Part shown: one piece after another, positions 8,151-16,801 of the stretch
Numbering within the stretch: position 1 is the stretch's first letter
Layout of the letters: each line of letters opens with the position of its first letter
NCBI RefSeq assembly: GCF_000428585.1
Contig: NZ_AUAF01000037.1
Coordinates: 1 to 36,498, forward strand
DNA from: Zooshikella ganghwensis DSM 15267
GTDB lineage: Bacteria > Pseudomonadota > Gammaproteobacteria > Pseudomonadales > Zooshikellaceae
Length of the DNA: 36,498 bases
Reading direction: 5' to 3'
Notes under the pieces: model-generated
What the model saw: only the letters and a program-made list of their open reading frames with translations
Databases searched by the model: none
What the model was told of the DNA's origin: nothing
Made by a program: the position numbers and the translations under genes

Positions 8151-8165
8151 CTTTCAGTAGATCAT
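8137..8165 (+). promoter_or_regulatory. Candidate tRNA-Leu promoter
   Basis: A perfect TTGACA (8137-8142) is followed after 17 bases by GATCAT (8160-8165), four of six bases matching the -10 consensus. The tRNA begins at 8179, so the start site would lie a few bases upstream of it. The -35 box sits in the loop of the hairpin at 8124-8150. Confidence 0.45.
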
Positions 8166-8178
8166 TTCTAAGCGTGAA

Positions 8179-8266
8179 GCCCGGGTGGCGAAATTGGTAG
8201 ACGCAAGGGACTTAAAATCCCTCGGAGGTTAACTCCGTGCCGGTTCAAGTCCGGCCCCGGGCACCA
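8179..8266 (+). tRNA. leuZ: tRNA-Leu (UAA)
   Basis: The acceptor arms GCCCGGG and CCCGGGC close the cloverleaf and the CCA end is encoded (8264-8266). The anticodon loop CTTAAAA sits between GGGA and TCCC, giving anticodon UAA. A long class II variable arm and GGTTCAAGTCC T-arm are present; the total length of 88 is normal. In E. coli the equivalent tRNA (leuZ) directly follows glyW-cysT. Here it stands alone on the opposite strand about 3.5 kb from the tRNA-Cys/tRNA-Gly pair. Confidence 0.97.
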
Positions 8267-8272
8267 CTTCTT

Positions 8273-8329
8273 CTTAAGTTTATATTATATTCATGTTTGT
8301 TTTTTTATGGTTTGAATATAAATTTTAAG
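8273..8329. terminator. AT-rich stem-loop between tRNA-Leu and the convergent zinc-ribbon gene
   Basis: The segments 8273-8286 and 8315-8329 are complementary over 14 positions with one extra base. The loop contains a run of seven T. The hairpin begins seven bases after the tRNA CCA end. It is a plausible tRNA terminator, although the loop is long. Confidence 0.4.
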
Positions 8330-8464
8330 CGGCTGATATTTTTAATCCTGCATTGCCACCCCTCTTTTTGGTTTTATTCTTATTTAAAAGAAAATTTATA
8401 TTCGAACTATTAGTGCGATTTTTATCTTATTTTTAATTGCAACTAGAGCTTGGTTTTAGAGTTG

Positions 8465-9616
8465 CTATGGCGACTGATGCCAATAATAAACTCCAGCACC
8501 GACGACAATCACTGCCAAAATCGCCAATGTAATTTTAACCCAGCTGTAAGGGCGCTCTCCTTGAACTTCTCCAGTGCGAGCATTAACCAAAAAGCGGTAA
8601 ACTTTTTCATGATAGTGATAAGCGCTGAGCCAAACGGGCAATAAAATATGTTTAAAGGATATATTTTTGTAGTGAGTGTTGACGGAGTGAATACGCTGCT
8701 CATCACCGCCGATATCCCTTCTAATGGTTTCTCGAATTTCATCATCCATAATATCTTTAGCGAGCTTAAATCCCTTTTTTAAATTGACTTGGTAGCTCTC
8801 TGCTTTGAAACCGCTTAAATACTTATCTTGGTAGGGAACTAAGTTTTTTAAATCCCAGGGTTCAAGCGCTTCTGTGTATTTTCTGGGTAAGGTACGGCTG
8901 GCAAGAACCAAAACATCGTTAAAGTCATTAGATACCCTACCCTCTGTTGAATACCAACGGGTACGTCGCTCTCGTTCAGTATAGGTTTCCTGCTCTCCTT
9001 CAGCGTTAGTACGTGTTTTTGTTACGGTAACATAATAATACTGCCCACGTTCTCCCGTGTAGTCGCTAGTGGTGATTGAATCGAATGTCCAATAGGGTAC
9101 AAAAATGCCATTTAATGATGCTTCTAGTCGAGCTTTCTTTTTTAAAGCGTTAGGCGCAAACCATAGGCTGTGTAGCCATGTTTTATAGCTTTCTCGAGCG
9201 GTATTTCGAGTGACCTTGAAAGGGAGTAGGGAGCGTGGTTTGATAAGCTTTTTAGAGTGGGCTGTAGAGACAATTTCACTACCGCAAAAGGCACACTCTT
9301 GTGATGTGACATTGGCTTCAGAGGTAGACTCTGCCCCACAGGCATTACACTTTATATAAAGCTTTTCCTCTGTAACATCGCCAGCTTCTGCTTTTTTCAA
9401 GTATTCATGGTAATCAAGCTCTTCAATAGGTTCCTTGCTGGCTTTTATGACGTTTTTAAAATTACAGTACTGACATACTAAGGCCTGACTACCAGGCTTG
9501 AATGTGAGTTTGGCACCACATTGCTGGCATTTAAAGTCGCTACTGGCTTTGCGAGCAGGTTGTTCATTGTTTCTATTTTCTTGATCTGGAGGCATTGGGG
9601 GTGGGCTGCTGGCCAT
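8465..9616 (-). CDS. Double zinc-ribbon protein with C-terminal membrane anchor (YdjG-like)
   Basis: This 383-residue protein has a Pro/charged N-terminus, then two four-cysteine zinc ribbons: CQQC with CQYC (residues about 25-50) and CNAC with CAFC (about 90-112). A long beta-rich middle domain follows, containing TSDYTGERGQYYYVTVTKT and further Tyr-rich strands. One transmembrane helix (ITLAILAVIVVGAGVYYW) lies at the extreme C-terminus, so most of the protein faces the cytosol. It resembles the TFIIB-zinc-ribbon/primosomal-protein-N'-like family and the B. subtilis YdjG type of membrane protein. It lies 57 bases downstream of the SPFH gene in the same direction, which repeats the YdjG/YdjI partnership. 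No PspA gene is present. The precise function is unknown. Confidence 0.8.
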   Translation of the reverse strand: MASSPPPMPPDQENRNNEQPARKASSDFKCQQCGAKLTFKPGSQALVCQYCNFKNVIKASKEPIEELDYHEYLKKAEAGDVTEEKLYIKCNACGAESTSEANVTSQECAFCGSEIVSTAHSKKLIKPRSLLPFKVTRNTARESYKTWLHSLWFAPNALKKKARLEASLNGIFVPYWTFDSITTSDYTGERGQYYYVTVTKTRTNAEGEQETYTERERRTRWYSTEGRVSNDFNDVLVLASRTLPRKYTEALEPWDLKNLVPYQDKYLSGFKAESYQVNLKKGFKLAKDIMDDEIRETIRRDIGGDEQRIHSVNTHYKNISFKHILLPVWLSAYHYHEKVYRFLVNARTGEVQGERPYSWVKITLAILAVIVVGAGVYYWHQSP

Positions 9617-9673
9617 AAGCGTGACTCACTGTAATCGGCGATTAAAAAACAGCTTCCGTGCTGTTTTAACATA

Positions 9674-10792
9674 CTATTGTGGTGGTAAGGGTGGAGGTGT
9701 CGCGGCAAATAAGCCATTGAGTGCATCAACCTCTGTGGCTTTTTCCCAATTACTCATACCTTCACACCATACTAAGCTTTCCCTCGTGACCATGCCATTA
9801 TTGACTAATGCCTGTAATTGACTGATTGGCATAGGGCCTTGCTGTTGGCCATTGATGGCGACATAAAAGGGTTTTTCTTGAGGTAGAGGGGGCGGTACGG
9901 GAGTAGATGGCTGATTCGGTGTTTGAGACTCTTGATTATGTTGCATGCTTTGCCCCATTTGATTTGCCATCACAAAGCCCATGCCCATACCCATGCCTCC
10001 ACCCGCCATACCACCTTCATTTTCAGCCGCTTTTTCAATGGCTGTAGCGGTTTGAAACTGAGTGTACTGTTGCAAGTTCCCCAAAATTCCCATGCTTGTA
10101 CGTTTATCCAGTATTTCTTCAACTGCAGTGGGTAAGGATATGTTCTCGACCAGCATTTTGGTGATGTCGATACCATACGCTAAAAAGTCACCATGAATCT
10201 TCTTAGTGATAAACTCTCCTAGTTCATCATAGTTGGCGGCCATATCCAGAATGGGGATTTTGGTTTCGCCAAGAATATCGGCAAAACGGGAGACAATAAG
10301 GTTTCGAAGTTGGCTGGTAATTTCGTCAGTAGTGAAGTGGCCATCAGTACCGACAATTTCTTTAATAAAATCTACGGCGTTGGTAATACGAATAGCATAG
10401 GTGCCAAATGCACGGATGCGCATTGGGCCAAACTCAGGATCACGTAAGGTAATAGGGTTTTTAGTTCCCCACTTTAAATCAGTAAAGCGGCGGGTATTGA
10501 TAAAATAAACTTCTGCTTTGAATGGGCTGTGAAAGCCATGCTTCCAGCCTTGCAGTGTTGAAAGTATAGGTAAGTTATCAGTTTCTAATGTGTAATCACC
10601 AGGTTCAAATAAATCAGCGATCTTACCTTTATTGATAAATACAGCTACCTGAGACTCTCGGACAACGAGCCTAGCACCCATTTTGATCTCGTTATTGTAT
10701 CGCTCAAAGCGATAAACCATGGTGTCGCGGCTATCATCAGTCCATTCAATGATGTCGATAAATTCGCCACGGATTTTATTAAAGAGGTCCAT
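9674..10792 (-). CDS. SPFH-domain (virion-core-like, YdjI-type) protein with GYF_2 domain
   Basis: The first ~230 residues form an SPFH/virion-core-like domain, starting MDLFNKIRGEFIDIIEWTDD and including MVYRFERYNNEIKMGARLVV. A helical segment and a Gly/Met-rich linker with GGGMGMGMGF (about 265-280) follow, then a Pro-rich stretch and a C-terminal GYF_2 domain (about 308-358, beginning PFYVAINGQQQGPMPISQLQ). The protein ends in PPPLPPQ. Members of this group in Bacillus bind the membrane through YdjG/YdjH and recruit PspA; the zinc-ribbon gene immediately downstream supplies the YdjG-like partner. The GYF_2 domain could bind proline-rich segments, possibly its own PPPLP motifs. A membrane-stress role is inferred from the family, not shown here. 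Confidence 0.85.
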   Translation of the reverse strand: MDLFNKIRGEFIDIIEWTDDSRDTMVYRFERYNNEIKMGARLVVRESQVAVFINKGKIADLFEPGDYTLETDNLPILSTLQGWKHGFHSPFKAEVYFINTRRFTDLKWGTKNPITLRDPEFGPMRIRAFGTYAIRITNAVDFIKEIVGTDGHFTTDEITSQLRNLIVSRFADILGETKIPILDMAANYDELGEFITKKIHGDFLAYGIDITKMLVENISLPTAVEEILDKRTSMGILGNLQQYTQFQTATAIEKAAENEGGMAGGGMGMGMGFVMANQMGQSMQHNQESQTPNQPSTPVPPPLPQEKPFYVAINGQQQGPMPISQLQALVNNGMVTRESLVWCEGMSNWEKATEVDALNGLFAATPPPLPPQ

Positions 10793-10893
10793 TGCTACAT
10801 CCTTCTCTGCTAATCCTACTTCAAAGCAAATAGAGGCACATTACTAATAATAGCATTACATAAGGTGTAGCAAATAGCGCAAAATGGGATGAC

Positions 10894-11505
10894 TCACTGT
10901 CGGCAGAGCCAGGCTGGATAATGAATATGAAAGTATATGCATGCCGCCCGAAATAAAAATGTTAGCGCAATACTAAGGGGGATTAGAGCCGCCAGTTGAA
11001 CATTGAAGTGATACAGTAAGGCTAAAATGGCTGAGCCTGCTAATAAAGGGGTGGCATAGAGTTCCTGGCTCATGAGTAAGGTGGGTCTTCCCGTCAGGAC
11101 ATCACGAAGAATACCGCCGAAAATAGCTGTAATGAGGCCCATGATAATAGCAACTATCTCGGGATAACCTGCTTGTAAAGTGTTATGAGTTGCTAAAATG
11201 GCAAACAGTGAGGCTCCTAATGCATCCAAATACAGTAATAATGCTTGTTTATTTGAAATAATATTGACTGTAAAAAAAGCGATGATAGATGCAAAAATGG
11301 CAACCCATAAAAAGTTTAAATCAGCAATCCAAAAAATAGGATAGTTGGCTAGGAGTAAATCACGAATAGTACCCCCGCCTATGGCGGTTACAACGCCTAA
11401 TAAGACGACAGAAAAAATATCAAGCCCTTTATTTTGTGAAGCAATAACACCTGTGATTGCAAAGACCCCACCACATAAAAGCCCAATATAATAAAGTGTG
11501 TCCAT
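10894..11505 (-). CDS. TRIC/UPF0126 family membrane protein (YicG-like)
   Basis: This 203-residue inner-membrane protein has about seven hydrophobic helices arranged as two repeats, each with the family signature: GGGTIRDLLL (about 43-52) and FGGILRDVLTG (about 129-139). It belongs to UPF0126, related to trimeric intracellular cation channels, which in bacteria form K+-permeable trimers. The start at ATG 11505 gives the usual N-terminal helix. No operon partner is evident: the SPFH gene begins about 100 bases further on in the same direction and could be co-transcribed. Physiological substrate is not deducible from sequence. Confidence 0.88.
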   Translation of the reverse strand: MDTLYYIGLLCGGVFAITGVIASQNKGLDIFSVVLLGVVTAIGGGTIRDLLLANYPIFWIADLNFLWVAIFASIIAFFTVNIISNKQALLLYLDALGASLFAILATHNTLQAGYPEIVAIIMGLITAIFGGILRDVLTGRPTLLMSQELYATPLLAGSAILALLYHFNVQLAALIPLSIALTFLFRAACIYFHIHYPAWLCRQ

Positions 11506-11699
11506 CGTCAGATTAACCTACCTCAAATGACATCGATACGCTTGGAACAGCTGAGTACTGCCCTGCTCTTTTTTCTGCTCAGAAAGCAAAGAGGCAAAAA
11601 TATTCAAAGTATTTAGTAATGAGATGCTTTATCTTAAACAGGTAGAACGTTCTTAGTGTTATTCAGAAATTTTTAAGAAGATAAGTATAAAAGAGGTGT

Positions 11700-11737
11700 T
11701 TAGCAATAGATTGAAATGTTGGGTGGACTATTGCTAA
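11700..11737 (-). terminator. Terminator of the tRNA-Gly/tRNA-Cys transcript
   Basis: TTAGCAATAG (11700-11709) and CTATTGCTAA (11728-11737) are perfectly complementary over 10 bp with an 18-base loop. The stem begins five bases beyond the tRNA-Cys CCA end on the minus strand and is followed by ACACCTCTTTT. Confidence 0.65.
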
Positions 11738-11742
11738 GAAAA

Positions 11743-11816
11743 TGGAGGCTGGGGTCGGAATCGAACCGGCGTACACGGAGTTGCAGTCCGCTGCATGACC
11801 ACTCTGCCACCCAGCC
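11743..11816 (-). tRNA. cysT: tRNA-Cys (GCA)
   Basis: On the minus strand the cloverleaf starts GGCTGGG, has the D-arm GGCAGAGTGGTCATGC and anticodon loop ACTGCAAC (anticodon GCA). It ends GGTTCGATTCC, then CCCAGCC and an encoded TCCA. It is 74 bases long and 13 bases downstream of tRNA-Gly. Confidence 0.97.
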
Positions 11817-11829
11817 ATTATCTCAAGAA

Positions 11830-11905
<76 letters not shown>

Positions 11906-11921
11906 CTGAGACACGCTGCGT

Positions 11922-11949
11922 ATTTTAGGCATCTCAGCTTTTCTGTCAA
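11922..11949 (-). promoter_or_regulatory. Promoter of tRNA-Gly/tRNA-Cys
   Basis: Read on the minus strand, TTGACA (11949-11944) and TAAAAT (11927-11922) are separated by 16 bases. The predicted start is about ten bases upstream of the tRNA-Gly 5' end, and the discriminator ACGCAGCG is GC-rich, as in stable-RNA promoters. Confidence 0.65.
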
Positions 11950-12008
11950 GCAGTTATTAATAAAAACCGTCATTATAACTAAAAGCATCTACTACAAATG
12001 GTCAACCT

Positions 12009-12566
12009 TCACTCTTTTAAGGGGATCAGGTCTGCCCAGGCTGTCCGTAAATAAACTACCATAGACCAAAGCGTGAGTATTGCTGCAAGATAGAGACAGC
12101 TTATACCAATATAAAAGATTGTACTGGGGTATCCAGCAGGTGATGCCAATAGTAAAAATATCGCTAGCATTTGTACGGCAGTTTTTAACTTACCTACAAA
12201 GCTAACAGCAACACTGGTTCTTTTGCCTATTTCGGCCATCCACTCTCTTAAAGCAGATATCACGATTTCTCGGCCAATAATAATGATGGCAGGAATTGTC
12301 AGCCATAGATGAGAGTATTCTTCGACCAGCAATGCCAAGGCAATAGCTACCATGAGTTTATCGGCAACAGGGTCCAGAAAAGCACCAAAAGGCGTTGCTT
12401 GATTCAGTCTGCGGGCTAAATAGCCATCGAACCAGTCAGTAATTCCTGCCAGGGCAAAAATACAGGCACTGGCCTGATAACTCCACGGTATAGGTAAATA
12501 GTAAATAAGCACAATAACAGGAATGAGGACAATGCGGAGTAACGTTAAATAATTCGGAATGTTCAT
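12009..12566 (-). CDS. pgsA: CDP-diacylglycerol--glycerol-3-phosphate 3-phosphatidyltransferase
   Basis: This inner-membrane enzyme makes phosphatidylglycerol phosphate from CDP-diacylglycerol and glycerol-3-phosphate, the committed step to phosphatidylglycerol and cardiolipin. Its length of 185 residues is typical. The CDP-alcohol phosphatidyltransferase signature is complete: DWFDGYLARR, then GAFLDPVADK, with D-G-x2-A-R-x8-G-x3-D-x3-D spacing (residues about 43-65). Several transmembrane helices and the N-terminal MNIPNYLTLLRIVLIPVIV match PgsA. It follows uvrC by 61 bases and precedes tRNA-Gly, as in E. coli and pseudomonads. Confidence 0.96.
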   Translation of the reverse strand: MNIPNYLTLLRIVLIPVIVLIYYLPIPWSYQASACIFALAGITDWFDGYLARRLNQATPFGAFLDPVADKLMVAIALALLVEEYSHLWLTIPAIIIIGREIVISALREWMAEIGKRTSVAVSFVGKLKTAVQMLAIFLLLASPAGYPSTIFYIGISCLYLAAILTLWSMVVYLRTAWADLIPLKE

Positions 12567-12627
12567 GCGACTTCTGGGCTATTCCTTGGTTGGCATTCTT
12601 CTTAGTTCGGCCGCTAGTGTAGAGGCT

Positions 12628-14478
12628 TCATTCGTGATGTAAAGTATCATATATCTGTTGCGCCAAAGATTTACTAATACCTTTTACTTTTTGCAGCTCG
12701 GTGATTGTTGCAGCGCTAATACCCTGTATACCACCAAAATATTTCAGTAATGCCTGACGGCGTTTATGTCCAATTCCCGGGACATGCTCAAGAACCGACT
12801 GTTGCCGTGCTTTACTGCGTTTATTGCGGTGGCCAGCAATGGCAAAGCGATGTGCCTCATCCCTCACTTGTTGTATAAGTAAAAAGCCACCATGGTCAGG
12901 TGCTGGATCAACTTGATTATACGACGTGCGTTGCTCGTTTGAGACAAGGAGTGTTTCTAGTCCTGGCTTTCTGGAGGGGCCTTTAGCCACGCCCACCAAT
13001 GTGATGGATGATAATGAGTAATTAGCTAACACTTGCTGAGCAATAGTCAACTGTCCTTTTCCCCCATCGATAAGTAATACATCAGGTATGTTGCCGCCCT
13101 CCGCTGAACCGGCAAAACGTCGCTGGAGTGCTTGCTCCATCGCAGCGTAATCATCACCCGGGGTAATATTTTGGATGTTATAACGACGATAATCCTTTTT
13201 TAATGCGCCTTCTTGGCCAAATACCACACACGATGCTACCGTCGCTTCACCTTGAGTGTGGCTGATATCAAAGCACTCAATGCGTTCAGGTAAAAACGTC
13301 AGTTGCAGTAAAGCTTGTAGTTGCTGACAGCGTTGCAGCATATGATGTTTATTTGCTAAACGGCCAGCGAGTTGCTGTTTGGCATTTTTTTCTGCCAGCT
13401 GAAGCCAACTGAGGCGTTCAGCTCGAACATTATGTTTTAATGTTATGCATTGCCCACAAGTCTGCTGTAGTGCAGTAATAAAAATAGAGGGTTCTGGTAT
13501 CGCTTGGCAAATAATGACTTCTTTGGGAAAGTCTCGCTGCTTGGCATTGGAAATATAAAACTGCGCCAGAAACTCCTGTAGCTGCTCTTCCTGGCTTAAT
13601 TCAAGGGCTATATCATGAAAAAAAGTACGCTGGCCTAGTAAGCGCCCTCCCCTAATCATTAACACGACAAAGCAGATTACCCCTTGTTGCTCTATGAAAG
13701 AGACACAGTCATGATCACCTTGCCCTGAGCCAACAATGGCCTGTTGCTCCTGAATTTGACGTAAATGATTAATGCGATCTCTAAGGGTGGCGGCATGCTC
13801 AAATTCTAACTTATTTGCTGCATTTTCCATTTCTTCAATCAAGTCATACATCAGTTGTTGACTTTTACCCTGTAAAAATAGTCGGGATTGAGCTACATCT
13901 TTGGCATACTCCTCCTGATTTACAAGGTCTACACATGGGGCTTTACAGCGTTTAATCTGGTATTGCAGGCAAGGCCGGCTTCGGTTACTAAAAAAGCTGT
14001 TTTCACACTGGCGAACCTGAAATATTTTTTGTAACCAGTTTAGGCTTTCTTTTACTGCATAGGCAGAAGGAAAAGGCCCAAAGTATTCTCCAGGTGCACT
14101 TCGCCGTCCTCGGTGTAAGCTGAGGCGTGGAAATGTGTCATTGGAAAGATAAATAAAGGGGTAGGATTTATCGTCGCGCAGGAGAATATTATAGGGTGGT
14201 TTTAGGGCCTTAATTAAGTTTTGCTCTAGCAGGAGAGCCTCAGTTTCTGAGTTGGTCACCGTGGTTTCTATTCGGGCAATCTTTTTCACCAAGGCACTGG
14301 TTTTTGGTGCTAAAGGCTGGCGGCTAAAATAGCTGGCTAGGCGTTGACGTAAACTTTTCGCTTTTCCTACATATAAAATTTTGTCTTGCTGATCATACAT
14401 TTGATAAACCCCGGGCTGTTTGGGGGTGAGCTGTAAAAAGTGCTTGGCATCAAATGTTTTGGCAGCCGGTTGAGTCAT
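12628..14478 (-). CDS. uvrC: UvrABC excinuclease subunit C
   Basis: UvrC makes the dual incisions around DNA lesions in nucleotide excision repair, acting on UvrB-DNA complexes. The 616-residue protein has all expected parts. The GIY-YIG nuclease (about 17-95) reads PGVYQMYDQQDKILYVGKAK. The UvrB-interacting UVR helix pair is near 205-240 (LIEEMENAANKLEFEHAATL). A UvrC/RNase H-like nuclease domain includes ECFDISHTQGEATVASCVVF and LLIDGGKGQL. Tandem helix-hairpin-helix motifs end the protein (VPGIGHKRRQALLKYFGG). No strong ribosome-binding site precedes ATG 14478, so it may be translated weakly or coupled. The gacA-uvrC-pgsA order is conserved. Confidence 0.97.
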   Translation of the reverse strand: MTQPAAKTFDAKHFLQLTPKQPGVYQMYDQQDKILYVGKAKSLRQRLASYFSRQPLAPKTSALVKKIARIETTVTNSETEALLLEQNLIKALKPPYNILLRDDKSYPFIYLSNDTFPRLSLHRGRRSAPGEYFGPFPSAYAVKESLNWLQKIFQVRQCENSFFSNRSRPCLQYQIKRCKAPCVDLVNQEEYAKDVAQSRLFLQGKSQQLMYDLIEEMENAANKLEFEHAATLRDRINHLRQIQEQQAIVGSGQGDHDCVSFIEQQGVICFVVLMIRGGRLLGQRTFFHDIALELSQEEQLQEFLAQFYISNAKQRDFPKEVIICQAIPEPSIFITALQQTCGQCITLKHNVRAERLSWLQLAEKNAKQQLAGRLANKHHMLQRCQQLQALLQLTFLPERIECFDISHTQGEATVASCVVFGQEGALKKDYRRYNIQNITPGDDYAAMEQALQRRFAGSAEGGNIPDVLLIDGGKGQLTIAQQVLANYSLSSITLVGVAKGPSRKPGLETLLVSNEQRTSYNQVDPAPDHGGFLLIQQVRDEAHRFAIAGHRNKRSKARQQSVLEHVPGIGHKRRQALLKYFGGIQGISAATITELQKVKGISKSLAQQIYDTLHHE

Positions 14479-14650
14479 ATGTGTAATTGAAAAAGAGTCT
14501 GTGATTTAGGGACCAGTGAAAACGACACTGGGATTTGTTTTATTTACGTGGATTCAAATTATTATTGTAACGCTATCTTGGAGGGGATAAAAATATGGCA
14601 AAGGATGGTTAGTCATTAATTGGTAGCAAAATACAGAAACAAGCTATATA

Positions 14651-14678
14651 AGGCGCACTTATCTGAAAAAGTGCACCC
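14651..14678 (-). terminator. Hairpin between gacA and uvrC
   Basis: GGCGCACTT and AAGTGCACC form a 9-bp stem with one mismatch and an eight-base loop, about 40 bases after the gacA stop codon. On the minus strand it is followed by TTATATA rather than a clean T-run. It may partly uncouple gacA from uvrC. Confidence 0.4.
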
Positions 14679-14719
14679 TATCCAGCTCAGGGGGTAACCA
14701 TTACATAATAGGCTAGTGC

Positions 14720-15370
14720 CTAGCGAATGGTTTCAGCATCCAGCATACCATGCTTCACGGCTAATAGGGTGAGCTCCACATCACTGGAGATATTCAGTTT
14801 GTCGAAGATTCGATAGCGATAGCTGTTAACGGTTTTGGGGCTAAGACATAGCTTGTCAGATATGGCCTGAACCTTATGACAATTAACGATCATCATTGCG
14901 ATTTGGATTTCCCGCTCAGACAAACTATCAAAAGGAGATTGTTTGCCTTCCTGGTCAAACTGTTTCAAAGCCAGCTGTTGGGCTATGTCTGGGCTAATGT
15001 AGCGCTTACCCTGGTGAGCCATGCGAATGGCGGTAACCATCTCATCCAGTATGGCACCTTTGGTGACATAGCCAGAGGCCCCTGCTTGTAATAAGCGGGA
15101 AGGAAAAGGTTCATCATCACAGACGGTAACGGCAATAATTTTGACATTAGGATTAGATCGAGTGATTTTACGTGTGGCTTCCAATCCACCAATACCTGGC
15201 ATTTTGACATCCATCAGCACTACATCGGGTGCTAATCGACGCGCCATATCTACAGCTTCTTCTCCGGATCGCGCTTCACCGACGACTTCCAACTCATTGA
15301 CATCTTGTAACATACGGGTGATGCCAGTGCGGACGAGGTCATGATCATCGGCAACAAGGATTTTAATCAA
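14720..15370 (-). CDS. gacA: GacA/UvrY family response regulator
   Basis: This is the DNA-binding response regulator of the Gac/BarA-UvrY system, which activates small RNAs that titrate RsmA/CsrA. The receiver domain (1-120) has the acidic pair in LVADDHD and phospho-acceptor Asp54 in VLMDVKMPG. The LuxR-type helix-turn-helix (about 150-210) reads LSEREIQIAMMI and ISDKLCLSPKTVNSYRYRI, nearly identical in pattern to pseudomonad GacA. The open frame begins at a GTG (15379), but a TTG at 15370 is better placed after GGAG (eight bases). It aligns exactly with the MIKVLV start of known GacA proteins, giving 216 residues. No small-RNA target or sensor kinase gene is visible in the window. Confidence 0.94.
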   Translation of the reverse strand: MIKILVADDHDLVRTGITRMLQDVNELEVVGEARSGEEAVDMARRLAPDVVLMDVKMPGIGGLEATRKITRSNPNVKIIAVTVCDDEPFPSRLLQAGASGYVTKGAILDEMVTAIRMAHQGKRYISPDIAQQLALKQFDQEGKQSPFDSLSEREIQIAMMIVNCHKVQAISDKLCLSPKTVNSYRYRIFDKLNISSDVELTLLAVKHGMLDAETIR

Positions 15371-15379
15371 ATGGAACAC

Positions 15380-15772
15380 TCCTCGGCATAAATCTTACTA
15401 GATCAACATTAGCGCCACTGAATAGGGTAGATATTGAATAAAATAGCAAAACCCTGTAGGTAAGAACAGTAACACCAACCGATGAGCGAATCAGCTCGCT
15501 ACAGTCTACTTCCATAGCAGGCTATTAAACGCTAAAGCCTGTTGCTGCTATGAATATATTCTGGACTTAATTGGTTATTTCGTCCAAGTTAATCCAGTCA
15601 GTTTATCCTTAATACTAATGCTTTCACAAGTCATGTTATTAAACTCAGCAAGTAACATAAAAAAGAATGTACGTGTTACCTTTTTGCTGGGCCTTACCGC
15701 AAATGTTGTTTAATGGTGCGGTATCATGCTTATTTTGTGCTGCATTGACTGCAAATTATGAGCACATTGATT
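15380..15772. other. Intergenic region between etfA and gacA
   Basis: No plausible gene is present in about 390 bases. It holds an imperfect stem-loop: CATAGCAG (15513-15520) and CTGCTATG (15545-15552), with nested CAGGCT and AGCCTG. AGCGA and TCGCT (near 15485-15500) form a smaller hairpin. The gacA promoter should be here on the minus strand, but I cannot define it. A small RNA is possible but there is no clear promoter-terminator pair. Confidence 0.4.
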
Positions 15773-15822
15773 ATCAGAAGATGCCTATAGTTATGTGTAT
15801 TAAGCTATCAGCATCTTCTGAT
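15773..15822 (-). terminator. Long-stem hairpin downstream of etfA
   Basis: ATCAGAAGATGC (15773-15784) and GCATCTTCTGAT (15811-15822) are perfectly complementary over 12 bp. The 26-base loop contains a smaller ATAG/CTAT stem. It lies 52 bases beyond the etfA stop codon. No U-tract follows on either strand, so it may act as an mRNA 3'-end stabiliser or a Rho-assisted terminator. Confidence 0.45.
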
Positions 15823-15874
15823 TTAACCAGCCATTTTAGCTAATGCCTGTATCTCTTTTGAGAATACTGACCAG

Positions 15875-16801
15875 TTACACAAGGTTTTCCAGCTGGGGAA
15901 CGACTTCAAAAAGATCAGCTACCAGGCCATAGTCTGCAACCTGAAATATAGGCGCTTCTTCATCTTTATTGATAGCGACAATAACCTTACTGTCTTTCAT
16001 GCCCGCTAAGTGCTGAATAGCACCCGATATACCAACAGCAATATATAAGTTAGGTGCCACAATTTTACCGGTTTGCCCTACTTGCATATCATTAGGGACA
16101 AAACCTGCATCAACTGCAGCACGAGAGGCACCTACTGCTGCATTCAGTTTATCTGCTAACGTATACAGCATTTCAAAGTTTTCGCCGCTTGCCATGCCGC
16201 GGCCTCCTGAAATGACAACATCCGCTACAGTGAGCTCAGGGCGGTCAGACTCTGCAATCTCTTCCTTAATGAAGGTTGCATTTGATGTGCTAAAGGTATC
16301 GTCCAATGTTTCGATAGGCGCGTTGCCATTGGTTGCTACCGCATCAAAGTTGGTAGCGCGGATAGTCATGACTTTAATTGCTGCACTGGACTGGACCGTA
16401 GCAATAGCATTGCCTGCGTAAATAGGTCTGGCAAAGGTATCTGGGCTATCAATACGGATTACGTCGGATAGCTGGTCCACATCCAGTAATGCGGCAACAC
16501 GGGGTAATGTATTTTTACCCTGAGTGCCTGCTGGCGCCAAAATATGGGAATAGCTTTTTCCTACTGTAGCGATTAATTTTGCAACGTTTTCAGCTAACTG
16601 ATGTTCATAGGCCGCATGGTCAGCCAATAATACTTTACGGATTTTAGCGATTTGGGCGGCTTGCTCAGCTACTTTGCCACAATTAGCACCTGCCACCAGG
16701 ATATCAACGTCATCACCCAGTGCGAGGGCTGCTGTCACGGTATTCAGTGTAGGCTTATGCAGGTCGAGGTTATTATGCTCAGCAATAACTAAAATACTCA
16801 T
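15875..16801 (-). CDS. etfA: Electron transfer flavoprotein subunit alpha
   Basis: EtfA binds FAD and with EtfB carries electrons from acyl-CoA and other dehydrogenases to ETF:quinone oxidoreductase. The 308-residue length is typical. The C-terminal FAD domain shows [14 protein letters not shown] (about 194-207), [20 protein letters not shown] (about 217-236), [20 protein letters not shown] and [20 protein letters not shown]. Its ATG overlaps the etfB TGA stop by one base (TGATG), so the two are translationally coupled. Located in the cytosol. Confidence 0.97.
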   Translation of the reverse strand: MSILVIAEHNNLDLHKPTLNTVTAALALGDDVDILVAGANCGKVAEQAAQIAKIRKVLLADHAAYEHQLAENVAKLIATVGKSYSHILAPAGTQGKNTLPRVAALLDVDQLSDVIRIDSPDTFARPIYAGNAIATVQSSAAIKVMTIRATNFDAVATNGNAPIETLDDTFSTSNATFIKEEIAESDRPELTVADVVISGGRGMASGENFEMLYTLADKLNAAVGASRAAVDAGFVPNDMQVGQTGKIVAPNLYIAVGISGAIQHLAGMKDSKVIVAINKDEEAPIFQVADYGLVADLFEVVPQLENLV

